Source of the DNA: Udaeobacter sp025935755
GTDB taxonomy: Bacteria > Verrucomicrobiota > Verrucomicrobiia > Chthoniobacterales > UBA10450
Length of the DNA stretch: 64,000 nucleotides
Direction of reading: 5' to 3'
NCBI GenBank assembly: GCA_036278715.1
Contig: DASUKN010000006.1
Span: 1 to 64,000 of the forward strand
The position numbers and the translations under genes were made by a program. This document shows, one piece after another, positions 18,359-27,547 of this stretch. Positions within the stretch are counted from its first letter, which is position 1, and every line of letters begins with the position of its first letter. The notes beneath the pieces were generated by a model that worked only from the letters and a program-made list of their open reading frames with translations, was not told the origin of the DNA and did no database searches.

Positions 18359-18643
18359 TTAACGCGTCGGCGATTCGGCGGTGGTCGGATCGATTATCGT
18401 GCGGACTTCGGAGATCCGATTCGCGGGGAAACCACCCTGCCGGGCGTGTTCGCGAACCAGTTGTTCGTTGGCCGCGATGTAAATGCAATAAACGCGGTCG
18501 TCCATAACATAACTTTCCACCCACTGAATTTGTGGTCCGAGATTGCTCAGCACTCCGCACGATTTCTGCGAAATGGCTTGGAGTTCTTCGCGTGATAGCT
18601 TTCCGGCACCGGGGATTTCTCTTTCAATCACGTACTTGGGCAT
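18359..18643 (-). CDS. DUF4242-family small protein
   Basis: From ATG 18643 (MPKYVIEREIPGAG) the product has 94 residues and matches the DUF4242 pattern: a ferredoxin-like fold beginning YVIEREIPGAGKLS, then WVESYVMDDRVYCIYIAANEQ and an end IRTIIDP-like segment (VRTIIDPTT). Some members bind nickel. A longer in-frame extension to 18925 overlaps the start of the divergent permease gene and has no family features, so it is rejected. No functional partner is adjacent. Confidence 0.75.
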   Translation of the reverse strand: MPKYVIEREIPGAGKLSREELQAISQKSCGVLSNLGPQIQWVESYVMDDRVYCIYIAANEQLVREHARQGGFPANRISEVRTIIDPTTAESPTR

Positions 18644-18854
18644 AACGAGTTTTAGGTAAAGCTTGCCAAAGCCGGCGTCAATCCATTCCATGCGAACAAT
18701 CCATGGGAAGTCGGGATTGCATGCGGGCTCATCGGCGGCAAAATCTCGTTCGCGCAGAGCTTTCAAAGCATGGCTCCGGTAGATAAAATGCAACTGGTCC
18801 TTTTCGAATCGCGGACCGGGTGCTTGCTCGAGCCCGGTTCCCAGAATCCAGGAG

Positions 18855-20273
18855 ATGGAACGTTTATTCAAATTATCTGAAAACCGAACAACGGTACGCA
18901 CCGAGGTATTGGCTGGTGTGACCACGTTTTTGACGATGGCTTACATCGTTTTTGTTCAGCCCGCTGTGCTTTCTGGAAAAATGTTTGGAATCGATACGGG
19001 CCTGGACTTTGGTGCGGTCACGACAGCGACATGCCTTTCAGCCGCGCTCGCTACGGCGATCATGGCGCTTTACGCGCGGTACCCGATCGCCCAGGCGCCT
19101 GGGATGGGTGAGAATTTCTTTTTTGTTTTCTCCGCCATTCCCGCTGCGACAGCAGCAGGTTTCGCCAACGGATGGCAGGTAGCACTTGGCGTGGTGTTCG
19201 TTTCCGGGGTCCTCTTTTTGCTTTTGTCGCTGATTGGACTTCGTGAGCTCATTTTTAACTCCATCAGCTCCAGTCTGAAGAACGGTATCGCCGCCGGTAT
19301 TGGGCTGTTCATCGCATTCATCGGACTGCAGCAGGCAAGTGTGATCGTGAAAGATCCAGGGACGGCTGTGACCATGAACACGCACTTCGCATCGCCTGAT
19401 TTGATTATTTACTTCGTCGGTGTTCTAACCACGGCGGTCCTGCATGCGCGCCGGGTTCGCGGTTCAATTCTGTGGGGAATAGTTGTGGCCGGCGTGCTCG
19501 CGTGTTTGCTCAAACTCACTTTGCCGTACATGCCGGCCGGCTTTTCCGCGAGGCCTGACGTGCGTGACTCCATGCTTGTCACACGTTTCGAATTCGCAAC
19601 AGGGATCGTTGCCCCACCGCCTTCGCTCGGGCCGACATTTCTGAAAATGGATATCGCGCATGCTCTGAGGCCGACCATGTTGCCGTTCGTTTTTGTTTTC
19701 CTTTTCATGCTCACGTTCGATGCAATCGGCACATTGATCGGCGTGTGCGAGCAGGCTGGTTTGATGCGCGAGAATAAGTTGCCGCGCGCGAAACAAGCCA
19801 TGGTGTCCGATGCGATTGGCACAGTGGCTGGCGCTGCTCTTGGCACCAGCACCGTTACAAGTTTTGTCGAGAGCGCCGCTGGAGTAGAAGCGGGAGGCCG
19901 TACAGGCCTAACGGGTCTGGTCGTGGCCGCGCTGTTTTTGCTCGCCCTGTTTTTCAGCCCGGTGATCGCGATGATCGGCGCGTATCCGCCGGTTACCGCG
20001 CCGGCGCTGACGATCGTCGGCGCGATGATGATGCAGAACGTGACGAAGATTGATTGGAAGGATTACACCGAGTCGATCCCGGCGTTCCTGATCATCGTTG
20101 GCATTCCGTTTTCGTATTCAATCGCCGACGGGCTTGCGCTCGGATTCATCAGCTATGCTGTGGTGAAAGCGCTCAGCGGTCGGGGCCGGGAGATCGGCTG
20201 GCTCACTTACCTGCTGGCAATTGTGCTTCTGCTGTACTTCCTGTTTGTACGAAGCCAGATGGGTTCACGCTGA
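18855..20273 (+). CDS. NCS2-family purine permease (AzgA/GhxP type)
   Basis: A 472-residue, roughly 12-TM protein. The opening (LFKLSENRTTVRTEVLAGVTT) and AYIVFVQPAVLSG are hallmarks of the AzgA-like hypoxanthine/guanine/adenine permeases. Further signatures are YPIAQAPGMGENFFF, FVESAAGVEAGGRTGLTGLV and SIPAFLIIVGIPFSYSIADGLALGFI. Proton-coupled uptake of a nucleobase is expected; the exact base is unknown. It is transcribed alone. Confidence 0.93.
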   Translation: MERLFKLSENRTTVRTEVLAGVTTFLTMAYIVFVQPAVLSGKMFGIDTGLDFGAVTTATCLSAALATAIMALYARYPIAQAPGMGENFFFVFSAIPAATAAGFANGWQVALGVVFVSGVLFLLLSLIGLRELIFNSISSSLKNGIAAGIGLFIAFIGLQQASVIVKDPGTAVTMNTHFASPDLIIYFVGVLTTAVLHARRVRGSILWGIVVAGVLACLLKLTLPYMPAGFSARPDVRDSMLVTRFEFATGIVAPPPSLGPTFLKMDIAHALRPTMLPFVFVFLFMLTFDAIGTLIGVCEQAGLMRENKLPRAKQAMVSDAIGTVAGAALGTSTVTSFVESAAGVEAGGRTGLTGLVVAALFLLALFFSPVIAMIGAYPPVTAPALTIVGAMMMQNVTKIDWKDYTESIPAFLIIVGIPFSYSIADGLALGFISYAVVKALSGRGREIGWLTYLLAIVLLLYFLFVRSQMGSR

Positions 20274-21932
20274 TCAGGCTTCCTCCGGCTCTGCTCCAAG
20301 TGCGAGCGAAGGGGACGTGGCCGTTTTCACTGTCGCACGCCGAAGCACTGGCATCCGCGAACCAAGCGCATCCCAGAAGTAAACAGCCACGCAAAGGAGC
20401 ATCAAGACCGATGCGTAGGGCCGAATGTTGTGCAACACGTCGGTCGCGCGCAGCGTCGGATCGAGTTTCTTATCCACGAGCATGACGTGGATGATCATCG
20501 CTGTGCTTGCTGCCGAGATGATGAAATGAATGATGCTTAAACGAACGCTGACGCCCAGCGCAACAGCGCTGACCACTGCTCCCCACACAAGGTAGCGCTC
20601 ATGCATTTGACCGAGCAGGGCGAACATCAGCAGCCACGGTGCGGCCATCGAAATCAGCAGACGCGGATCGCGATTTCGCACGTGTCGTGCTGCGCCACGC
20701 GCACATAACACTATCGTGCTCAGGAACAGCAGACGAAGCGCCCATTGGAGCGTGAGTTGGAAATGAACCGTCCCAATGTGAATCGATAGCAAGTCGTCTT
20801 TTAAAGACCAACCAGCCCCGGCAAGCAGAGACGCCAGATTGTAACATGAGCTGATAAACAGATACGGATAATGCTTGGTCCCATATAAAAATCCGACTTC
20901 AAACCACGCGAAACTGCCGCCGGCAAATGCTCCGATTACGAAGGCAGCCGTCCCGAGGATTCCAGCGAGCCATGTAACTCGATGCGGCGTCTTGTAACGC
21001 AACGTGAGCAAGAGAGTAACAGTTGCGATCGAGGCGAATGCGATCAACGCCACCGGCGTTCGCAGAAGCCACGGTGAAACAATCAGTGCCGCGGTTGCTG
21101 TGAACCCCGCAAGTGCGCGTAGTGAGTTCATCCATCTTTTTTGCCACAGCGGCCAAATAAGAAAAAACGGCGCGACGAACAACAACTGTCCTTTGAACAT
21201 CGCGCCCGCGGCCAGCAAACATCCACACCAAAACCATCGATTCCTCAAAGCGGCGAGCGCGCCGAACAGATAGAACGGGAGAATCCAGACGTCCCACTGG
21301 GGCCACCCGTGTGCATTGAGGATCATGGATGGCTCGAGCCATGCCACGCTGGCTGCGGCAAGACCGCAAATTGTGGCGCGATGGTCCTGCGACAACCACG
21401 GAGGCCAGGTTGAGTGCGCATGTAACGATCGAAGCACGCAGGAGCGAACGAGGAAAAAAACGCCGACTGCGGAAAGCAACTCGCAGAAAAGGTTTAATTT
21501 TAACAGGGGATTAACAAGCTTGGGATGTTCGTTGTCCACCCACGGGAATCCATCGCGCACCTGTTTGCTCCAGACCGCCATGGTCAAAAGGCGCAGCGGC
21601 GGATAGTCGAGCCCGTAATCGTCCTCGTAAGCGTCTTCCTTTACTCTGTCGTAGAGCGCCAGATATCCGCGGAAGAATCCCCTCCACGAAGAGTCAGCAG
21701 CGCCAGCGGGCGATAAGCGCCGCGCTTCTTTCAACGTTTCCTGGCCCCAGTAGAAAGCGTTGATGATGTCGTGCTGATAACGAACGTGCCGGGTGTTTTG
21801 TCCGATGAAGCGGCGGAGTTGAACCCCACCGACAAACAGGGTCAAAACAAAAACAATGGCGATCCCGCGAAACACAACTTCACGCGCCCGCGGCGAAAGT
21901 ATTATCCGGCCCCACAGTGATTGCGCGATCAT
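20274..21932 (-). CDS. GT-C-fold membrane glycosyltransferase-like protein
   Basis: The ATG at 21932 (MIAQSLWGR) follows a good ribosome site (AAGGGTGAG) and gives 552 residues; an upstream GTG at 22043 would add 37 charged residues. It has at least ten predicted TM helices. A first periplasmic loop holds YEDDYGLDYPPLRLL, whose acidic residues and DYPP resemble polyprenyl-phosphate-dependent GT-C enzymes (GT39/GT87-like). NAHGWPQWDVWILPFYLFG also fits that group. The donor and acceptor are unknown. It convergently abuts the purine permease, with its stop directly after that gene. Confidence 0.75.
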   Translation of the reverse strand: MIAQSLWGRIILSPRAREVVFRGIAIVFVLTLFVGGVQLRRFIGQNTRHVRYQHDIINAFYWGQETLKEARRLSPAGAADSSWRGFFRGYLALYDRVKEDAYEDDYGLDYPPLRLLTMAVWSKQVRDGFPWVDNEHPKLVNPLLKLNLFCELLSAVGVFFLVRSCVLRSLHAHSTWPPWLSQDHRATICGLAAASVAWLEPSMILNAHGWPQWDVWILPFYLFGALAALRNRWFWCGCLLAAGAMFKGQLLFVAPFFLIWPLWQKRWMNSLRALAGFTATAALIVSPWLLRTPVALIAFASIATVTLLLTLRYKTPHRVTWLAGILGTAAFVIGAFAGGSFAWFEVGFLYGTKHYPYLFISSCYNLASLLAGAGWSLKDDLLSIHIGTVHFQLTLQWALRLLFLSTIVLCARGAARHVRNRDPRLLISMAAPWLLMFALLGQMHERYLVWGAVVSAVALGVSVRLSIIHFIISAASTAMIIHVMLVDKKLDPTLRATDVLHNIRPYASVLMLLCVAVYFWDALGSRMPVLRRATVKTATSPSLALGAEPEEA

Positions 21933-22085
21933 CTCACCCTTAAAAAACGAAAAAAGACCAAACCCGATTCGACAGTTCCGAACAGTCTGTGTTGGAAACT
22001 GCGTTTCGTCTAATCGCAATTTCGGGGATGGCCGTCGCGCCACGGCGGCAGGAAGCCGCTGAATTTCCGAATGCCCGGGATTCCG

Positions 22086-22271
22086 TTACGGCGTGAGATT
22101 GTAAACCACAGTGTGCACAGCTCTGCGGGTGCCCTTGACCACGCTGTGCGCCACGTTCTTAGCGGTGATCGCTGTATTTTTCGCCACGTGCCTCGCTGTG
22201 CGAACGGGCCCCGCTTGAAGGGTCCCTGCGCATAGTCCCAACGCGAGAAATACCGAAAATAACGCTCTCAT
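22086..22271 (-). CDS. Small exported basic peptide of unknown function
   Basis: From ATG 22271 the product has 61 residues: a signal peptide (MRALFSVFLALGLCAGTLQA) followed by a basic tail rich in Val, Ala and Lys (TARHVAKNTAITAKNVAHSV). The tail has an amphipathic helical look. No family is recognised. An upstream in-frame start at 22355 is less likely because it would bury the signal. Confidence 0.5.
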   Translation of the reverse strand: MRALFSVFLALGLCAGTLQAGPVRTARHVAKNTAITAKNVAHSVVKGTRRAVHTVVYNLTP

Positions 22272-22379
22272 AGTACGTAAGTTTCGTAGTTCAAATGGCG
22301 AATGCGCGTATCCCACTGTCGCTTCGGGAACTGATGTGCAAACCCGAACCCACACGAGAGCTGTTGAATGTTCGTTAGG

Positions 22380-22607
22380 TCACGAACAATTCGAAAAGCT
22401 CGTACCGACAGGTTCTCTGTCAAAGATTGCGCAGAATCCTTCCTTGTAGTAGCGCAGGCGCCAGCCATACCGTTTTGCGAAGCAGGCGATTTCGGGTTCA
22501 CGTGATACGCCGTTCGGCGGCCACACGCGCGACAACTCAGGTTCGTAGATCCCGCAATGTTGCGCTTTCTTTAATTCCTTAGCAATTCGGCTCGCGATTA
22601 TTTTCAT
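22380..22607 (-). CDS. Small hypothetical protein
   Basis: A 75-residue product starting MKIIASRIAKELKKAQHC. It has a helical, basic N-terminus and a compact end (YGWRLRYYKEGFCAIFDREP) of the kind seen in short conserved verrucomicrobial proteins. No motif supports a function. Its neighbours are unrelated. I am only moderately sure that it is expressed. Confidence 0.45.
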   Translation of the reverse strand: MKIIASRIAKELKKAQHCGIYEPELSRVWPPNGVSREPEIACFAKRYGWRLRYYKEGFCAIFDREPVGTSFSNCS

Positions 22608-22819
22608 AGGCGCGGGTCAAAAAAACTTTTGGTGTTTAAAGTAGTGTTATCGTTGTGGAGACTTCAGCTTTCGTTGAGTATTAACTTCGCAGGCGGAAAA
22701 AAGTTTCGCGACAAATTCAAAATTCACGGCGCGTGATGGCATTCGGGGTTAATCGATTGTCAGTTGCCTCCGCGCAATCGTGCGCGAAAATACCCGCTCG
22801 CGGTTTTTTGCATAGGTGA

Positions 22820-22894
22820 TCCAGAGTAGCTCAGTGGTAGAGCGGTCGGCTGTTAACCGATTGGTCGTAGGTTCGAATCCTACCTCTGGAGCCA
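22820..22894 (+). tRNA. tRNA-Asn (GTT)
   Basis: A full cloverleaf is present. The acceptor stem TCCAGAG pairs with CTCTGGA, the D-arm is AGCTCAGTGGTAGAGC, the anticodon loop CTGTTAA reads GTT, the T-arm is GTAGGTTCGAATCCTAC, the discriminator is G and CCA is encoded. Confidence 0.97.
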
Positions 22895-22970
22895 AAGGTA
22901 CCTGCGCAAGAGCAAGGGAATTGCTTCCCCTTGAACTGCATTGGAAGCCGAGCACGCGTAAGGAGTCAGC

Positions 22971-23759
22971 TCAATTAGATACGGGCTTCACCGCTTCAAT
23001 CGTGGCGGAAACCAGATAGTCTTCAATCCGCTTGCCTGGAAGCCACTGGCGGATGAATGAACGAGAAGCATCTTTCGGCGCGATTCTGATTTCGTGGAAA
23101 CCTGCGTTCAGCAGCATCTGCTCCAGCTCGGCGATCTGTGAAGCACCGGCCATACACCCCGTGTAAGCCCCCCAATCGGCCTTGATCTCATTCGGGATCG
23201 GGGCCGTCGCGACGATGTCGGCAATAGCCAGCCGTCCGCCTGATCTCAATACGCGGAACGCTTCGTTAAAAACGCGTTGTTTCTCGGGAGAGAGGTTGAT
23301 TACGCAGTTGGAAATGATCACATCGACGCTGTTGTCTGCGACCGGGAGCGCTTCGATTTCACCCAGGCGGAACTCAACGTTGGTGAATCCGTTCTTTTGC
23401 GCGTTTTCGCGTGCCTTGCCTAACATCTGCTGCGTCATATCAACCCCGATCACGCTTCCGGTTTTTCCAACAGCCCTGGCAGCAAGGAAACAGTCGAAGC
23501 CAGCGCCGGAACCAAGATCCAAAACGACTTGGCCCTCTTTCAGTGAAGCGATCGCCAGCGGATTTCCGCAGCCGAGCCCTAGATTGGCAGCTTCAGGTGC
23601 TGCCGCTGTATCTTCGGTGGAATAGCCAAGCTCGGTTGCGCCAGTCGCGGTGCACGAGTCATTACAGCACGACGTTTTCCCGGAGGCCGTAGCACCGTAA
23701 TGCCGCCGGACTTCTTCTCTCACGATCTCAGACGATGAATCGGTTGGCGCGATTTTCAT
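22971..23759 (-). CDS. arsM: Arsenite methyltransferase
   Basis: From ATG 23759 the product has 262 residues. The Rossmann SAM site is VLDLGSGAGFD (79-89). The arsenic-binding cysteines of ArsM are visible at Cys64 (LGLGCGNP), Cys152 (SNCVINLSPEK) and Cys202 (YTGCMAGA). An N-terminal SCCNDSC cluster (Cys31, 32, 36) is an additional thiol motif. It converts trivalent arsenic to methylated, partly volatile species in the cytosol. No arsR or other ars gene is adjacent. The gene follows a GIY-YIG gene by 4 bp on the same strand. Confidence 0.92.
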   Translation of the reverse strand: MKIAPTDSSSEIVREEVRRHYGATASGKTSCCNDSCTATGATELGYSTEDTAAAPEAANLGLGCGNPLAIASLKEGQVVLDLGSGAGFDCFLAARAVGKTGSVIGVDMTQQMLGKARENAQKNGFTNVEFRLGEIEALPVADNSVDVIISNCVINLSPEKQRVFNEAFRVLRSGGRLAIADIVATAPIPNEIKADWGAYTGCMAGASQIAELEQMLLNAGFHEIRIAPKDASRSFIRQWLPGKRIEDYLVSATIEAVKPVSN

Positions 23760-23763
23760 AGGT

Positions 23764-24087
23764 TCACACGGATGCGTGCACTGTTGTGAACGCAAAAGAA
23801 TGAAACGCTTTTTCTGACAGGTTCATTTCCGTTTGAGAAAACTGGCTTGCGTTCGTCATCAATTCAAGCCTGACGCTTCGATAGCAGCTGTGTCCTCCTT
23901 TTTGTCGCTTTAGCAAAAGCTCAAGCTTTCGAGCATTCGAGAGATTCATTTCTTCGCTTTGCCATTTTAATGTCCAAGGTCCCTTTCCGCGAGTCCACGT
24001 GGATTCACCGCCATTGTGCTGATCAATTCTTCGAGCAACGTCATCGGACAAACCAATGTAGAATTTCTCCTCACGATTTTGGATCAC
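23764..24087 (-). CDS. GIY-YIG domain protein, copy 1
   Basis: A UvrC-N-like single-domain GIY-YIG protein. The visible core runs KFYIGLSDDVARRIDQHN, then TRGKGPWTLKWQSEE and NARKLELLLKRQKGG. The start is uncertain: the frame continues upstream as AYRVYV before a GTA where copy 2 has a GTG start, so GTG 24087 is the first usable start and removes the first strand of the domain. The C-terminus is about 30 residues longer than in copy 2. Together with the tRNA remnant upstream it forms one unit of a tandem duplication. The nuclease may be weakened by the lost start. Confidence 0.7.
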   Translation of the reverse strand: MIQNREEKFYIGLSDDVARRIDQHNGGESTWTRGKGPWTLKWQSEEMNLSNARKLELLLKRQKGGHSCYRSVRLELMTNASQFSQTEMNLSEKAFHSFAFTTVHASV

Positions 24088-24113
24088 ATAAACGCGATAA
24101 GCTACCGCGGTAA

Positions 24114-24151
24114 GAAATAATTGGTTGCGGGGGCTGGATTTGAACCAGCGA
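24114..24151. repeat. 38-bp exact direct repeat, partner at 24434-24471
   Basis: The 38 bp cover the 3' third of tRNA-fMet (T-arm, acceptor strand, CCA) plus 8 bp downstream. The second copy is part of the intact tRNA. The repeat bounds a roughly 320-bp unit containing one GIY-YIG gene. Confidence 0.9.
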
Positions 24152-24190
24152 TCCCGCAGGCGCGGGATTATGAGCCGAAGCGCGGTAGAC
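24122..24190 (-). pseudogene. tRNA-fMet remnant
   Basis: The 3' part is identical to the intact fMet gene (CGCTGGTTCAAATCCAGCC, acceptor strand and CCA) and the loop CTCATAA is still readable. The anticodon stem is replaced by unrelated GC-rich sequence with its own hairpin (ATCCCGC-GCCT-GCGGGAT), and no matching 5' acceptor strand exists. It cannot fold as a normal tRNA. It overlaps the 3' end of the second GIY-YIG gene. Confidence 0.75.
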
Positions 24191-24425
24191 CAATGATTTT
24201 GTAAAATCCATTGCCTCCTTTTTGTCTTTTGAGCAAGAGTTCAAGTTTCCGAGCATCGGAGAGGCACATTTCTTCGCTCTCCCATATCAATGTCCAAGGT
24301 CCCTTGCCTCGCGTCCATTTGGAGACGCCGGCATTGTGCTGAGTGATCCGGTGGTCGACATTGTTGGAGAGTCCAAGGTAAAACTTTCCTTCGTGATTTC
24401 GGATGGCATAAACGCGATGGAACAC
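24168..24425 (-). CDS. GIY-YIG domain protein, copy 2
   Basis: An 85-residue single-domain GIY-YIG protein with a GTG start (MFHRVYAIRNHEGKFYLGL), catalytic-region Arg in DHRITQHN, the TRGKGPWTLIWESEE strand and ARKLELLLKRQKGGNGFYKII. The last residues (LPRFGS) are encoded by the tRNA remnant. It starts 17 bp downstream of the intact tRNA-fMet on the same strand and is about 70% identical by eye to copy 1. These small nucleases have no settled function; the tRNA linkage suggests a mobile or homing origin. Confidence 0.8.
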   Translation of the reverse strand: MFHRVYAIRNHEGKFYLGLSNNVDHRITQHNAGVSKWTRGKGPWTLIWESEEMCLSDARKLELLLKRQKGGNGFYKIIGLPRFGS

Positions 24426-24441
24426 CCCGCTACGAAATAAT

Positions 24442-24518
<77 letters not shown>

Positions 24519-24617
24519 CGATGAGAATACTTGGGAGGTCAATGCTCTGCAAATCGAAAAACCGGTTCATTCCCGAAACGCATTTGTCTTTCGCCGCATC
24601 GCGACTTCGTTGAGTAG

Positions 24618-25535
24618 GTGAGCGGGAAAATTCTTGTCGGCACAGCGAGTTGGTCGGACCCGGGTTTCGTGGAGCGTTGGTATCCGAAGAAACTGCCGGC
24701 GGGTGAGCGGTTGGGTTGGTACGCGCAGCATTTCGATTTGGTCGAGGTAAACTCGACCTTCTATTCCGCGCCTGAGCCGAGAATGGTCGAGCGTTGGTGC
24801 GCTGCGACGCCGGATGACTTCACGTTCGACGTAAAATTGCACCAGCTGTTTTCGTTTCACTCGACACCAGCGAAGCTGTTGCCGCCTGATTTACAAACAC
24901 GCGTTGAAACGGACGCGAAAGGGAAGGTCAAACCGACGCCGGACGTGCAGGAATCGCTGCTAAACATCTTTTTGCGCGCGGCTGCAATGTTTCGCAGCGC
25001 CGGAAAAATGGGGGTGCTGCTTCTGCAACTTTCACCGGCCTTTTCCCCGCGGAAACACGAACTCAAAGAGCTCGAGCCGCTGATCGAGATGCTTAGTGGC
25101 TACGAGTTGGCAATTGAATTTCGAAACCGGAACTGGGTGGTCGGTGATCAGCTGCAATCGACAATTGAGTTCGTGCGCAAGCACAAAGCGATTTTCGTGA
25201 ACGTCGACGCGCCGGCATCGGACCATTTTACAGTCATGCGATCGGACGTCGATGAAGTGACAAATTCGAATGTGGCATACCTGCGTCTGCATGGACGCGA
25301 CGCAAAAGCTTACGTTACAGGTAAAACTGTGGCCGCGCGTTTCGATTATGATTACAAGGAAAACGAAATTGCGGAGGTCGCGCAACGCAGCAGAAAACTC
25401 GGAAAAGAAGCGCGTGACGTGCATGTCATTTTCAACAACAACAATCTTGATTACGCACCGCGCGCGGCCCTTCGTTTGCGCAAGGCGCTGGGCCAAATCG
25501 TCAATCCAGCGCCGGAAACGTTGGAGTTGTTCTGA
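24618..25535 (+). CDS. DUF72 (YecE-like) family protein
   Basis: A 305-residue protein starting at GTG 24618 (MSGKILVGTASWSDPGF). It has the DUF72 TIM-barrel pattern: GTASWSD opening, VEVNSTFYSAPEPRMVERW, FTFDVKLHQLFSFH, LLLQLSPAF, LAIEFRNRNWV, YLRLHGRDAKAY and the closing VIFNNNNLDYAP. The family is widespread and lacks an assigned biochemical role. It is transcribed alone after the tRNA-fMet. Confidence 0.9.
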   Translation: MSGKILVGTASWSDPGFVERWYPKKLPAGERLGWYAQHFDLVEVNSTFYSAPEPRMVERWCAATPDDFTFDVKLHQLFSFHSTPAKLLPPDLQTRVETDAKGKVKPTPDVQESLLNIFLRAAAMFRSAGKMGVLLLQLSPAFSPRKHELKELEPLIEMLSGYELAIEFRNRNWVVGDQLQSTIEFVRKHKAIFVNVDAPASDHFTVMRSDVDEVTNSNVAYLRLHGRDAKAYVTGKTVAARFDYDYKENEIAEVAQRSRKLGKEARDVHVIFNNNNLDYAPRAALRLRKALGQIVNPAPETLELF

Positions 25536-25719
25536 ACATCTGGAACGCGACCACGTTTGTCATTCTGGCCGAAGCGAAGAATCTCGGATTAGTTTCGATG
25601 TTTCTCGCAGATGTTGAAGACAGAGATGTTTGAAAGCCTGGCCTCACGCTACGGCTTTCGTTGCAGCGCCTCAGTGAACGTGACAGCTCCGATTTTGAGC
25701 CTTTCAGTAGCCGAGCAAT

Positions 25720-26574
25720 TCAATCGGTTCGACTTCGTTTGCCCCATGCCTGAAAGATCCTCGGCAAACTGATTAGCGTTTCGCAGTCTGCAGCGATCTC
25801 ATCCAAGTCGCCCAAGATCTGCTGCGCTTCGTCCCTGGTGGCGAGTTCTTCCGCGATCAACGCCTCTGATATGCGCGACATGGTAAGGGGCGCCATCAAT
25901 TTGCCTTCGCCCTTCATGTGAGCGGGTTGGATGACGTTCAGCTGGATTTCATGTACACCGGCGTTGGTTAACATGGCGGGCAGTTTGGGTCCTATATTTG
26001 GATCGCCACCGCGCCGTTTGATCAGCTCCTGATACAGCTCCTTGTATCGTTCATAGGCCCTGCAAATTGGATAACAAAAACTTCCCGCAAAGTCGGTGTC
26101 TTCGACAACGATAGTTCCTCCCGGCGCACATGCCTCCACCATGGCTGCAACGCAGTTCTTCGGCCCGTTTACGTGCGAGAGTAAAAAACGCGCGTAAACC
26201 AGATCGAACTCTTCACGCCACAAAGACGCGCAACCCTCGAGTTGTTGAAATTCAATGTTCGCGAGATTCGCCGCTACGGCCTGTTCTCGTGCCAATGCCA
26301 GAATCACCGCGTCGGTGTCGGTACCGACCACGTTTCCTTCAGGCCCGACGATGCCGGCGATCAACATCGCTACATGGCCGCCGCCGCAACCGACATCGAG
26401 GCATTTCATTCCGCTGATCAGACCCGCACGATCGAGTAACTGCGCGGTAGTCGGCAGTAACACGCGAGCAAGCACATCCAGACGTTTCTTGCCTTCTTCG
26501 CCTCCGCGAATCGCGTAAGGGTGTGGCGCATCACTTTGGGGCATAAGCGTTTCGTTGTAGCCGCGGGGTCGCAT
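25720..26574 (-). CDS. Class I SAM-dependent methyltransferase
   Basis: A 284-residue protein with SAM motif I CLDVGCGGGHVAMLIAG (about 58-74), the acidic ribose-binding residue in VVGTDTD, motif II region FDLVYARFLLSHV and motif III-like CAPGGTIVVEDTDF. The second half is helical and would form the substrate lid. A later start at 26544 (MPQSDAPHPYAIRGG) is equally plausible and removes 10 residues. The substrate is unknown. The neighbours do not form an evident pathway. Confidence 0.8.
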   Translation of the reverse strand: MRPRGYNETLMPQSDAPHPYAIRGGEEGKKRLDVLARVLLPTTAQLLDRAGLISGMKCLDVGCGGGHVAMLIAGIVGPEGNVVGTDTDAVILALAREQAVAANLANIEFQQLEGCASLWREEFDLVYARFLLSHVNGPKNCVAAMVEACAPGGTIVVEDTDFAGSFCYPICRAYERYKELYQELIKRRGGDPNIGPKLPAMLTNAGVHEIQLNVIQPAHMKGEGKLMAPLTMSRISEALIAEELATRDEAQQILGDLDEIAADCETLISLPRIFQAWGKRSRTD

Positions 26575-26731
26575 GCGACAAGCGGAAGGAACACAGCGGA
26601 TTTTATGAAGTTGAGGCAGGCGGCCCGCTTGCAGACTGAAATTAGTTTTGGCTTATGTTCGAGCCGTGCAGCAGCGACCGCAAGGGAACCAGACCGGCTA
26701 TCAATCACGGTTACCAAAACCGTTAGCGCGA

Positions 26732-27202
26732 ATGAAGAGTTGGTTAGTCGCGCATCACATGACGTTGATTTCGATCGCCGATACCCCGCATTCAATCGCT
26801 CTTGGTTCGGCGATCGGGATTTTTTTCGGGTTCACGCCGTTGTATCCGCTGAAAACGCTTCTCTCGATTGGCGTTGCGTGGGTCGTGCGGTGCAACAAAA
26901 TCGCAGCCGCGATTGCGGTCACGTTGCATGACGTCCTGATCTGGGCCATGCCTGCGATGTATGTCGCCGAATATGGGTTTGGATGCTGGATACTGAATCG
27001 GCCGCTGGGGCAACGCGTGCACTTCCGCCAGTTCAGACTACATGATTACGTCCACTGGCATGTGTTCTCACGCGTTATTTGGCCCACTTTTTGGCCTGCT
27101 TTCATTGGGTCCCTCTTCCTGGCGCTGCCTTCCGCGATCTTTATTTATTTTCTCATGCGTTTACTCATCAGCCGCGCGAGAACTCCGCAGAAGAGTGGGT
27201 GA
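26732..27202 (+). CDS. DUF2062 membrane protein
   Basis: From ATG 26732 the product has 156 residues; a TTG at 26648 would add 28. It carries the DUF2062 pattern TPHSIALGSAIGIFFGFTPLYPLKTLLSI, followed by two or three further TM helices (FWPAFIGSLFLALPSAIFIYFLM). Family members accompany many different genes and have no known activity. Confidence 0.75.
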   Translation: MKSWLVAHHMTLISIADTPHSIALGSAIGIFFGFTPLYPLKTLLSIGVAWVVRCNKIAAAIAVTLHDVLIWAMPAMYVAEYGFGCWILNRPLGQRVHFRQFRLHDYVHWHVFSRVIWPTFWPAFIGSLFLALPSAIFIYFLMRLLISRARTPQKSG

Positions 27203-27382
27203 GAATCCGACAACGGGTTTCCCGGAAAATTGAAAGCGCCGCGGTAGCGCCGCCTTGCGCACTGAGCGTGTGGCCACGTTTTGGAGTGCGGCGGTGCTCC
27301 GCCGCTTTCGCCGATGACGCGACGAGCATCGATCGCTGCTCCAGTCTCCCATCCAATTTGCGAACCTCGACTCTCAATCACG

Positions 27383-27446
27383 GCGTCCAACGTTCGACGC
27401 TCATTCTGAATGTTGAACGTTGGATGTTGGATGTCGGACGTTTTTC
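27383..27446. repeat. Hairpin repeat downstream of the DUF2062 gene
   Basis: GTCCAACGTTCGACG and its near-complement CGTTGGATG form a hairpin around TCATTCTGAATG. A TTTTT run follows at 27441, so it might terminate the plus-strand transcript. The 345-bp gap also contains a GGCGGTGCTCCGCC hairpin near 27292. No gene is seen in the gap. Confidence 0.5.
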
Positions 27447-27547
27447 TTATCCCGGACAGTGAAGGGTGGCTGGTGGGCCCGCTTACTCGAGCAACCCGTT
27501 TGCTAATCAGAATGCGGTGATTAAGGTGCTGCCGTTCCAGGGGCACT

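Noticed and set aside
18643..18925. N-terminal extension of the DUF4242 gene
   Set aside because: It overlaps the start of the divergent purine permease and lacks any family feature; the DUF4242 fold begins at 18643.
22749..22955. Minus-strand open frame over the tRNA-Asn gene
   Set aside because: The translated GFEPTTNRLTADRSTTELLW is the well-known spurious translation of a tRNA antisense strand.
24071..24256. Open frame joining GIY-YIG end and tRNA remnant (contains GSLVQIQPPQP)
   Set aside because: The motif is what a tRNA T-arm/acceptor region encodes by chance; it overlaps better-supported genes.
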